Assembly: GCA_025617745.1 (NCBI GenBank)
Contig: CM046853.1
Location: 12,850,974-12,914,973, forward strand
DNA: 64,000 nucleotides
DNA from: Heliocidaris erythrogramma
Lineage: Eukaryota; Echinodermata; Echinoidea; Camarodonta; Echinometridae
Reading direction: 5' to 3'
Made by a program: the position numbers and the translations under genes. The notes beneath the pieces are model-generated. The model searched no databases. It was given only the letters and a program-made list of their open reading frames with translations, and had not been told where the DNA came from. Each line of letters opens with the position of its first letter. The first letter of the stretch is position 1. This document shows, piece after piece, positions 25,201 to 37,419 of the stretch.

Positions 25201-28200
25201 ATTTTCCCCACCGGACTACTTCTCCCGAAATTGATTCTGTCTCGCAGGTTTCTACCCCGTCTGTTTCAGAATCTCAGGCCGGCTACGACCCCCAGCCTTG
25301 TCAGGCTATGGCGGCAGATGCCAAGGCCCTGTTAGAGAAGTATATGCCAGAAATTTTCCCCCAAGTCCAGTCGGACAGTGATCAGCCATCGCTGTTATTC
25401 AGACAGCATGGCGCGTCTCCTGGTATTCCTCTTACAGAGGACTTCAAACAGGAGTATGGGGATAGGGAGGCACTCGCCGATGCGGGTCGGGCTACCCGAC
25501 GCCCCTTTGGTAGTGCCTTCCCTTTCTATCGGGATGATACCCAGGGCTTCTTTTCAGCCAAGGGTTTATCCCAGGAAATTATGGGTATGGGACAACGTTT
25601 GAATATCAATTTCAAGTCTCAGTCCTATAGATCCGCCGAGAAGCCCCTAGTGAACTTTGAAACCAAAGTCAGGTCGGGCTTAAGGCTTTCGGCGTACCTG
25701 GGTTCACTGTTACGCCTTCGGGCCAGATCAGTTGAACTGAATGTGACCGATTGGGACTCCAATTTGTTGGATGAACTCCTGCTTTTGTTAGCTGGACTTC
25801 AGTGGTCTCAGCTCTCATCAGCGGCGATTGACATTACGCATCAACGCCGCAAGCTGGCGCTCTCCACACTGGGAGTGCTAGAGAAAGACATCCCGCCTCT
25901 CTTGCGGGGTATCCCTTCCTCTCATCCCAAACTCTTTGGGGGCCAGTTTAACGAGGTCTTCCTCAAAGAGATAGAGGGTCGCAAACAGGCAAAAGAGATG
26001 GCCAGACAATTCTTGCCCACTCAGCCTGCTCGGTCCTTTCCGAAGTCTAAGTCGGTCTCGACAGGCGCTAACCGCTCAAATCGTCGAGTGACTGTGACTA
26101 TCCCTCGGGTTGAGACCCCTACCCTGAGCAACCGTGGTAGAGGCTCGGCGAGAGGAAGAGGGGGGCGTAAGACCGCCGCCAAGGGCACGGTCAGGCCCAA
26201 GTCGGCCTTTTGATACCTTACCCCGAGTGCTTGTGGACAGTGTAGGCGGGCGGCTCCAGAGATTCCTCCCAGTTTGGGAGGCAATCTCCGGCGACGCCTT
26301 CGTACTATCCGTCGTGCGCGACGGCTTTTACATAGATCTGATAAAGCCGATTCCAAACGGCGCCATCAGAATCCGCCCGCCTCCAATGTCAGCCCTTTTC
26401 CAGCAGCACATCTCCTCAGAGATCACCACGCTGCTGGGAAAGGGCGCTGTAGAAAGGGCGAGAGATCATCCTCATCTCTGTCTCTCCCCAATTTTTGTCA
26501 TTCCCAAGCGCTCGGGAAGTTTACGTATGATTCTAAACATGAAAAGAATCAACAGGTTTATACCTCCAGTGCATTTTCGCATGGAGACCTTGGCATCTAT
26601 TCTGCCCTTGATCAAGCGGGACGACCTTGCGATCTCCCTCGATCTCAAAGACGCGTACTTTCACATTCCCATTCACTCTCTGTCGAGAAATTTGCTGGGA
26701 TTCGCGTTCCAGGGCGAAACGTTTCGATTTCGTGCCCTGCCCTTTGGGCTGAGGCCGGCCCCTCGAGTCTTTACTCGAATAGTGTCGGCCCTGGCCGCGT
26801 TTCTACGGAATCGCGGCCTCCGATTATTCGTCTATCTAGACGATTGGCTCCTAGTTGCAAACTCAGAGTCCCTCCTGTTGGATCAGTTATGCCTTTTACT
26901 GCGACTAACGCAAGACTTGGGCTTTCTGATAAACTGGGAAAAATCGGAATTATCTCCCATACGTACCCCGGTGTACTTGGGTGCGGAGATAGATATCCCG
27001 AATCAGCTTGCCCGCCCCAGTCGGGACAGAATTCGGACTATCACCATGACCGCACGGTCATTGCGAGTAGCCCGCAGGGTCAGAGCCAGACAATGGCTTC
27101 AATTCCTGGGCTATCTGGCCAGTCTAGTCGACGTCTTACCAGACTGCAGGCTGTTGATGAGGCCCTTTCAGAGGCACCTCCTCAAGTTTTACAGACCGGG
27201 CAAAGATTCTCTTTTGGGGTGGATTCCACTCCCAAGAGATATCAAGCTCCTTCTCGCCCCCTGGTCGAACAGTTCGTTTCTTGCCCAAGGCAAGCCTCTC
27301 TGTACACCTCTTCCGTCAGTTTCTCTGACGACAGACGCCTCCCTTCTCGGTTGGGGCGGTCATTGCCGGGGCGAGATGATTTCAGGGGACTGGTCTCACT
27401 TGAGAGTTATGCCCCATATCAATGTTTTGGAAATGATGGCGGTCAGCCTGTCTCTTCATCATTTCAGGCCCGGTCTTGTTGGTCGCACTGTACTCGTTCT
27501 TACGGACAATGTCACAGTAGCTGCCTATATCAATCGCCAAGGCGGCACTCGGTCTTCCTCTCTGAACACCTTAGCTGCCCAGTTGTGGAGGTGGTGCCGG
27601 TCTATGAACATTATTCCGGTAGCCTCCTACATTCCCGGTCAGGAAAATCTGATCGCGGATTTTCTGTCGCGGGGCAAATGCCTCCCGTCAGAGTGGACTC
27701 TTCATCCGGAGGTGTTTGCTCTTCTCCAAGAGGTGTGGGGTCCTCTGGAGATCGATCTGTTCGCCTCCACCCTCAGTCACCGACTCCCGAGGTATTGCTC
27801 GCGGGTTCGGGATCAGGAGGCGTGGGCGATGGATGCCTTTTCCCTCCATTGGGGAGCTATCCGGGGGTACGCTTTTCCCCCCATTCCTCTGATCCCTCAG
27901 GTCTTGAGGAAGGTCAAGGAGGACAGGGCTTGGCTCTTGCTGATAGCTCCACATTGGCCAGCGAGACATTGGTTTCCAGACCTGCTGAGTCTCCTGGCCG
28001 GCCAGCCGTTTCCCCTTCCTCTCAGGGAGGATTTGATAATTCAACCCCTCTCGGGGATTGTTCATCAACGCCCAGCGGTCCTCCACTTGACTGCCTGGCC
28101 GTTGTTGGGGAAGACGCCAGAAACTCGGGGCTCTCCGATAGGGTCTCCCAGTTTGTAATGAGAAGCCGTAGAGACTCCACTAGAGATCTCTACAACTCTC

Positions 28201-31200
28201 GTCTAGGGGCCTTCTTTTCTTGGTGCGAGAATCAGGGTGTCTCGCCACGTGAAGCCCCTATCGGTGTTATTGCCGATTTTTTGATCTCCCTTTTCGATAA
28301 GGGTAGATCGATTTCAACCATACGTGGCTATCGTTCGGCTATTGCCGCCGTCCACGTTGGTTTTGCTGATGGTTCGGGAGTCTCCAACTCCCCTCTTTTG
28401 GCTAGGTTGACTCGCTCCTTCTTCTTGCAGCGTCCATCAACTCGTAGCCTGACTCCTTCTTGGAGTCTACCCAAGGTCCTTGACGTGCTTGCGAAGCCAC
28501 CTTTTGAACCTTTGGGTAAAGCGTCCTTTCACCATTTAACGGTCAAGACGCTATTTTTAGTCGCTATTGCTTCGGCACAGAGGAGGAGTACTCTTCATGC
28601 TCTGTGTATAACACCGGGTCACATCCGTTGGGAAAACCATGGTGTGCGACTTATACCCAAGCCCTCCTTTATTGCCAAAAATCAGACTGCTTCCTCTGGA
28701 CCAGTTGAGATTTTTCTTAGACCGCTGTCGGACCATTCCTCAGTGCAGGAGGATAAGGTCTGGTGTCCGGTGAGGGCCTTGAAATGGTATTTAGATAGGA
28801 CTAAGACTCTTCGTAAGAGTGATCAGCTTTTTGTCATCACTCGAGAGCCCTTTTCCGCCGCTTCCAGAGAATCCATTTCTAGATGGATAGTCGAAGCGAT
28901 CCAGGCAGCTGGGCCGGAGGCCCTATTGACTGATGGGAAGCCCCGTGCTCACGATACCAGGGGCATCAGTGCCTCTTGGGCTCTTTTCCAAGGGGTGCCC
29001 CTAGTGGACATTATGAGGGCAGCCTACTGGCGTTCCTCCACGTCCTTCACATCTTTTTATTTAAAAGATGTTCTGTCTGAAGAGTCTTTTTCTAACAAGA
29101 CGTTGCAAGCTGCAACGTCATCCTTGGGTTCCTGTTGACCTTCCTCTTGGGACATGCCCCCCATTTGAATCTGTGCTGGTCTAGCAAATAGGTAGGTACA
29201 TTGATTTATTGTAGTAAATCAGTAAAATCAGAATTGATTTTATTATTTGCTAGATAAATCTATGTACCTACCTATGTCCCACCCTCCTACCCCACTCCTT
29301 GCCTAGCAACATGTCAAAGTTTGTCTGAGGCTGCTCGTAAAGAGGAGGATTGTGTGCGCGCGTCATGCGTACGTGCACAGAGGAAGGCGTGATCCTAGGG
29401 GGGTATATGCACTGTCGTGACTTTAATTACTCGAATGGCTTGCGTAGTCGGAAGACTAGCAAATAGGTAGGTACATAGATTTATCTAGCAAATAATAAAA
29501 TCAATTCTGATTTTACTGATTTGAGGTGAACCAAAATTTGCAATCTTTAGAGACAGGTAATCGCTGAAGCAGGTTCCACTGTATTTCAAATCATTATTGT
29601 AACGGCTAAAAATTTCATGCATACGGCATCTGGAGGATCTTTACACAATAAATTCATACTTTCATTATGTGATGCTGTCTGATATCGATAGGAATAAACT
29701 GTAACATATCCTTCAGGTAAGAGTGTGCTTTGATACAAACAATCAAGTGTTCTTGTCTTTCAAAATCTGCCACTTGGGAGCATCTGAAGTCCATTAGCGC
29801 AATCCTTCTGATGATGAAATTAACATGAATGCTAGACATCTCCGTTTCCATGGGGACAATAAATGCAGTAATCCATTTAGCTCTGTATGAACTCAGCTCT
29901 TTGACGTTGAGCTCTAGATTTGGGGTATCATAGGGTAAATTTAGAAGATATCAACAAAACGTTATGTGAGAAACTGTTGATTTTTTTTATTAATAGATAA
30001 AGGAAGATTAAATCTAAGAAAGCCTAATAATACTCTCATTACAGACCATGGTAAAACAAGGTCCCAAACCATTTCCTAAGAGTAACTTGAGTAGCATTTC
30101 AAGTACCTATGGAATTAAATCTAGAATTTTTCATTGTTGTGTATGATATCAAATAAATCAATTTTATATGACGGAATAACTGTATTGGTGGTCTCATCTT
30201 GCACGTTATTTTCTTGAAATATTGAGATCGTCATTTCCACAAAATATTCAGATAAAGGATAATCCATTGCCTAGTTCATTACATGCTCAATTTTAAATGA
30301 TGTACGTTTGTTCTTAACAGGATTTACGGAAGTTGAACTCAGTCTTCGGCACACCAAGACAAATGTCAATGTTGTTTCCACGGACTTCTTTTTCTACAAG
30401 TGCAGTACATTCTCTACATGTTCTGAGTGTGTAGCGCAGGCGTTTGGATGTAACTGGTGTGGCTATGAGAACTTATGTACAGTCAATCGAGACCTGTGTC
30501 AAGAACAGGGGGTCATTTTAGGGATAGGGGTAAGTAACTGCTGTTAAATAGGTGGAAATCATGATTGTGAGTGCATTTCTTATAAAACTCATTGGAGAGA
30601 ATACTTAAATAATTAAATATTAGCAGTCTGGTTGTAGCCTGGTTAGTGGTAACCCTACAAGGACTTTGTATGCCTTTTCTAATGCAAATTATGTTAGCAC
30701 TGCCAATTATAAATTGAATTAAGGAACAAGGAATTTCATTACTGAATGATTCGTGCAGTTCTATGTTGTAAGAATGATCAATGGGTGTATTTATCGATAA
30801 TGATATGGTGAATTTATCATGATCTCAATGACTGATTCTTTGATTAATGAACTTTCATTTGACAGAAAACGATTTCTTTCTTTTTCAGATGGCCACCCCA
30901 TCTGCCACTGAGTTGGTTGGTCAAGAATACTGCCCTCGTGTGGACCTTGGCAATGGTACAGAGATCTTGATACCAGCTGGGATTCAGAAGGACGTGGAGC
31001 TCAGTGTTGCCAATTTGCTAGCACCCCTGGTGAGAATCTTTAGTGATCACAGTACTCCTGGCTTTGCAAATGAATTGTACTATTAACAAAAGAAATTGAC
31101 CTCCAACCTATTGTGAAAAGTACATGTACTCACTCATAAGTTGATTTTTTTCTTTCTCTCGTTGAGTATAAGAATCTTCTCCTTTTTTCCCTCTTTTTCA

Positions 31201-34200
31201 TTTAAATGAACAATGGACATTAAATTGTACAATTAACAACAAAATTGACCTATTGTGGAAAGTGCACTCACTTTCTTTTTTTTTTCCTTCTTTTTTTATA
31301 AAGAACAATTCATGTTGAGAAGCAGAGATTCTTTACATCAAATGATGAATTGATCTGTTTACATAAAATCAATGAGGTTGAAACTGAAAGCTATATCTTC
31401 AAGAATAAATTCACAGATCATTTAGAATGAGGAATGTGATGAAGAATAGCATAGCTATGACAATTCTTTTTAGTTTGTAATCTATACAATTTGCAGAGAT
31501 TATTGATGAGAAGATCAAGTATAATTGGTCAGTTCAAAACTAAGTCATTTTTCGAGTAGTGACTAATCATTGGACTTACAACCTTATTAGGGATGATAAT
31601 CTCAACCATTTATTAAAGAATGTTTGACGTGATCATAAATGTCATCTTTTTCATTTGTCATCGATATTGCTTTTTTGCAACGCCCATTTGTACTTCACAA
31701 CTACTTTGTATATGACTCATATTGAAATATGCTCTTTTACATCTTGAATGCCCAACCTATATACTTGACAAATGCAGTGAAATGTATTTATGTAGGTTTT
31801 TTTCTATATTAACCTCTATTTGTCTGAGAAACAGTTATACTTCATTTTAAAAATGATTTTATGCTTGTGACCAAGGATGAATCAATCATATTCTTTATTC
31901 AATTTCTTCAGGATGCCCAGACCAGTGGCTATCACTGTGTCTTCCAGTATGAGAGCAAGGAAGTCTCTGTCCCTGCTTATTTAGATGGAGACGATTCTCT
32001 GGTCTGTCAACAACATATGGTAAGTTTGACTGACATCTCACGTAGCAATTGTACCTCTTGAAATGGACTTCATCTTGTGCACTTGACACAGTACTATGGT
32101 TCTTGTTTCGTATCCAAGCTGCAAGAACGTTGTTGTATATCTTGTATAAGACATAATAAGTTGGGATTATAAGTGTTATTTACAAGGATATATATAGTAT
32201 CATCTCTCAAACATTTTGCATCCTGAATTGATATTAATACATTTATCTCGATGTACTAAATGTCAGTAACATGGCTTTCAAAAGGAAGTTTGTCAGTATT
32301 TTTGATATCATACTGGAGTTATGGGCAGTCACCATTTACATTCAATTTCCAAATCTTTTATATGAGCAATCCCCAATAGTACCTTTGGAATTTTACAAGA
32401 ACAACATTTATTCTATGAAACAGTGTACCAGTACTATGTGTTTTAATAAAGGTTGTGTCATGCTGGTTTATATAGCTTTATTTCCTCCAAAAGTTCAATG
32501 ACTTCTATTGCCACATTATTTTGTAAAGATGTGCCAAGCTAAGCAATAATATTTGCTTTCACAATATCCAGATACTTACTTAAGATCATTAAACAGCATG
32601 TTGACATCTTTAAACAGAAATTCTTGATATCTAGTTTTATTGCTGAAATTGTAAAAAATAACATAATGTCAAGGAAATACAATTAAAAAATATAAACCTA
32701 ATCACGCAATAACTTTACTGCCTGCTAATATGTACAGTATATGGCCATGAATTTTGTTGTTTCTTCCATCCATGAAAAATGTATGGATTTTTCTTGATAA
32801 TGCATTTGAAATCCCATATTTGAAGTTCAGAAATTTCTGAATAATAATATTTTTCTCTAGCATCTGTGTCAGAAGAAAACAAATTCATTCCCCAGTAGAG
32901 CACAGACTGATCATAGTTAACTTGAATTATAAATGAATATTATCTAATATCTGCCCCCTCCCAATCCCCTAGTGCAAACACTATTTGTGAATATATTTGA
33001 TCTGTAATTATTTTTGAAAAGGTTTTGAAGTGCACTTCTAGGATTACCTTCCTGTTTCCTGCCTTATCATCGTAATCAAATTATTCTTTCCATCGTCCAT
33101 TGCAAAGAAGGATGTTTGTGTATTTTTTTCATAGCATGGCTCCAACAAAATAGGAAATAATAAATTTAGCAATGTTTCTTAGCCAGAAGAAATGAAATTG
33201 CTATGTCAGTCCTCCTTTGCAAAAACATGGGTATCATTTAGTAATTAAATTTTGGAAATCCATTCAAAAAAGTTCAATTAGATCTTGGTGTCCTGCTGAC
33301 CAGCCAAGTTTGTGAGTCATTTTAGAAGAAGACTCCTAGGATTTTAAAGTGGATAATTACATTGTTTTTTGTGTTGAACCTACAGAAATTGATAGAAGGG
33401 GAGACATTTCATGACTATGTGCTTACCACAGTATCTTTTTTCAATATTTGTAAGAAGTGTATCTATGTACATGTAGTGATATTCAACATAACAAAGATCG
33501 AAATATTTAACCTTGCGGTACATTGCTAGATTTTAAATGATGAAGGATGTGATATATGTTTTTGTTTGTTATTTGCAGTATGATTATGAGGCAGAGACAA
33601 ACAGTGTAATCGGAACCATGATCGTCACCTGGAATGATGTCTATGTCATCACAGATCGAGAGATACCAGGTAAGAGAAAATATTCCCCAATAAGATGTGA
33701 TGCAGGATCTTATTTTAGTACCTACCAATTCTCATCAATGTTTCATTTGTGTTGGTTTTACTTTTAATTTTTTATGAGTTGTAGGTGCTTAAATGTCATG
33801 AGAAAATGAAAATGAAACATTTGTGGATACATTATTGCCTAAATAGAAAGTAAGTTTATGAAATGAATTATTGTTTGTCAAGTGTTAATTGATGCCTTTT
33901 GGTAACCAAAGAATCTTCTTTATGATAATTTCATTTAATTTTTCTTATCGTCTTTTATTCATTCACACTTTTTATTCAACTTTCAGTTGTTTTGTACAAG
34001 TGTGCCGTAGACCGTGCCAACTGTGGACTATGTTTGAGCGCTGATCCTAAGTTCCAATGTGGCTGGTGCAGCAGTCAGTTTGAATGCGGGATTGAATCAG
34101 AGTGTATGGATAATGATTGGTTGACTGGAGAGGATGCAGTCTGCCCAGACCCAACAATCAGAGAGGTATTTACTCCACCTCATAACCTTATGATGGTGAT

Positions 34201-37200
34201 GATGATGATGATGATGATGATGATGTTGATGATGGTGATGGTGATGATGATGATGGTGATGATGATGATGATGGTTAAAAATTCGACAATGGTAACGGTA
34301 AAGTTATTGTGGTGTTGCTGATAATGATGATGATGATGACCAAGATTATGATGACAGTGGAAATGATGATGAAGATGACGATGATGATGATGACTACAGT
34401 TGTGACAATGATGAGGATGATGATAATGATAAGAAAAAACGTCATGATATTGATAAAGAAGATGATTATTTTCGTGGTTATGAAGATGATGATGTTGAGT
34501 CCCATGATCATGTTTCTATGAAGCAGGTGGTATTAAAATAATCATATTCTTTCATCTGTTATCTAGATTTCACCAGTGTCTGGTTACTTTGCTGGTGGCA
34601 CCTATCTTACCATCAAAGGCTACAACCTTGGCTTGACTGCTGCAGACATCATCAGTATTAGAGTAGCTGGTATTGAGTGTGTCAAAGACGAGGACTCTTA
34701 CATCACTGCACTTCAGTGAGTATCAGTCACATATTTCTCCCTTTCCACTCATATATCCATTGTTTAATTAGTCATATGTCATTTGATAAGGATTCCAACT
34801 CCATATTAACTGCAGTGTCTTTGAATAAGTGATAATGTGTAAGACTTCTTATCCATGCTTTAAAGTATTATTAAACATATAATTTTTCTTTTCTCAACAG
34901 GATAAGCTGCACTACGGCTTCTTCTTTAAGGCCTGACTCTGGTTATGTGGAGGTGACAATTGGTAACAATGGAGGACAGATGTATGTGGCTACCTCTCAA
35001 AATAGGTTCAGCTATGTGGTAAGTTACTTCTACTAATGTGAGTTTTTCTTTGATTGTACATGTACAGTCAAGCCACCAAAAGAAAACTAAAAAAGTGGCC
35101 ACTATAGATAGATGGCCCTTCTAGTCGAGTTCTTCAACATATATTTTTCCAAGAGGTTGGTGACCTTGAAAGAGAAATGGCTCTTGAGACTGGTTTGACT
35201 GTACTGTTTCTTTCATTTGTGTCCAGGCAAAATATATTGAGAGGGATAATTTTTCATCAAAAGGAATGTTTTCAGTTTGTAGCTTCTGAGAATTGATCAT
35301 CATACTTTTCTTGTCTGTACTTTATTCCATAGTTGCCTAAGATCACAGGAGTAGAACCTGCATATGGTCCAGCCTCTGGTGGGTCTTTAGTCTCTATCTT
35401 TGGTCATAATCTTGATGCTGGTAGCAGCAGTATAGCCAATCTAGGCAGCATCCCATGCCAGATTGTTCGGTAAGAGACTCTTTCATTGGCATATCATTTT
35501 AATTGGTATATGACATGTTTAGTTAACAGCATTGAAAAGCACTGTTCTGTTCTGTTACGATAACGAAAGTCCTCAATATCTACATTTTCAGACTGTGATA
35601 AATGTTAGCTGATTCGTATCATTAAAATAATTATAGCTCTTTGAGATATAGTCATGAGGTTTCCTCTTATGGAATCGATATAATCTCGATCATTCACTTT
35701 GTTTACAAGAAAACTACTGATATAATGTTTCAATATTCCCCTTATTTTGTAGAGATACTCTTGAAAAGATAAATATTTTCTTCCTTTTTCTTGGAGAGCT
35801 ATAAGGAAACTAAATATGTCTTTATACTGTACTTGTTTTTAGTGCTTTGCCTTCTGAGGTTGTGTGCAGGAGTGGTGCAGCTGAAGTTGGAACTATGGAC
35901 TATGTCAGCATGACTGTAGATGATCACTATGTAGAGGGGTCACCGGAGTTCGAATACCGGTCAGATCCAGTTATAACCAGAGTCAGCCGTTTCAGCAGCA
36001 TCAATAGGTAATTTATCAATATAGGTCACACACACATAAAGAATATAGGTAAAGATCAAATTTTTTGTATGAATGGATTTGAATGTCTAGAAGATTTATC
36101 ATATGTTATGGCCTGTGTCCAAACAGCAGATCCAAAGAGTGCAAAAAAATCAAAATATCTTTGATGCTTAAAAGTATTTCCTCTTGCTCTATTTAAAGAT
36201 AAAGAATATCCTGTAAATTATTCCATAACAAAAATTAGAAATGAGGCATTTGAATACGTAGGAATGTGAAGAAGATGGTACAATGTGCAATCCACACAAA
36301 TCATTTGAAGGTAATCATAGAAGTCATAGTTAAAAGCATATTTCTTTTGATTAATATTTTAAGAATTGGTTACCTGACATTTTAAAAAAAAATCTGAATC
36401 TGTATTTAATGTTTATATTCAATATTTATGTCTTGTTAGTGGTTCACTGGAACTAGATGTGGAAGGAAGAAATTTTGACACCATTCAGTGGCCTCAACTC
36501 CGCTTCCTTATTGAGGACCAGCAACTTATCTCGGTGAGTATTTTATAATCATTTCCTGCTAATTTTGATAGCTATTGTCATAAGTTTAGATTAATATACT
36601 GTGATGTGAATTGTAACTATTCCTTATGGATGATGAGGATTGTTTGATTTTGTTTTGCAGTAATCTGAATGCTTTCTAATGTTCAGGGAGACAAAAAGGC
36701 ATCTAAGTCATTATTCGTCCAAAAAAAAATCTAAATCTGTTGGGTCATCCTCTTGATACAATTTTACTTGATATATTATGTGGAATAAAAGTTATTTAAA
36801 TAAACTTGATGACTATATCTTCTGTCATCTCATCGCTATAGAACTGTTCTAAGAGTGAGACAACCTCAACCTCCATGGTGTGTTTGACCCCAAGCGTGGG
36901 GGATCTCAATCTGACACTGCCCCTAGATGTCCCTATTGCTAATGTCAGCTTCTTATTGGATGGTGTGACGAAGTATGCACCCCTGCAGAATAATGGGCTA
37001 ATCAGTGGCTTGGATGAAGCGTTCATCTTTGTGCCAGATCCTGTGTTCTATCCATTTGAAAATCAGAAGCTGGATCTGGAATTTGATCAGCGTAAATTCA
37101 TCAAGATCTTAGTGAGTAATCATTACTTCTTGGATTTCCTTTCCTTTTCGTTTTCAGTTCAATGCAGCTGTCATTTCTGCTGTTTGTTTGCCTATTTTTC

Positions 37201-37379
37201 ATATTAACTACATATACATGAATCTCAGCAAGAGAATTCACTGTAGGAATTCATTGTGAGAAAGTTGTCTTCTATTCTACCCAAAATTAAATATTGCTTT
37301 GGAAGGATTTGAAGGAAAAGCTGAGCATACCTGAATGTGAATATAGGTTATAGAATTATCAGAATAAGTCTTGATAATC

Positions 37380-37419
<40 letters not shown>

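Larger units (their letters stand above)
23327..29522 (+). mobile_element. DIRS-like tyrosine-recombinase retrotransposon
   Basis: A retroelement of about 6.2 kb inside a plexin intron. Parts in order: left inverted terminal repeat, a gag-like frame, a reverse transcriptase plus RNase H frame, a tyrosine recombinase frame, an internal complementary region, and a right inverted terminal repeat. That layout, with inverted rather than direct repeats and a recombinase instead of an integrase, is diagnostic for DIRS. It looks whole: I see no break in the three frames. The 138-bp inverted repeats appear identical, so the insertion is probably young. GC content is visibly higher than in the host DNA. 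The flanks share the direct repeat ATTTGAGGTGAAC. Confidence 0.93.

Noticed and set aside
26274-28157. Upstream part of the recombinase reading frame as coding
   Set aside because: It overlaps the well-supported reverse transcriptase frame and has no motif of its own; only the part from 28158 looks like protein.
23327-29522. LTR retrotransposon or retrovirus
   Set aside because: The ends are inverted, not direct, repeats, and the last frame is a tyrosine recombinase, not an integrase; DIRS fits better.
33992-34521. Met-rich long frames after PSI3
   Set aside because: They run through the plexin intron over a GAT repeat; the donor at 34166 and acceptor at 34566 restore the plexin frame.
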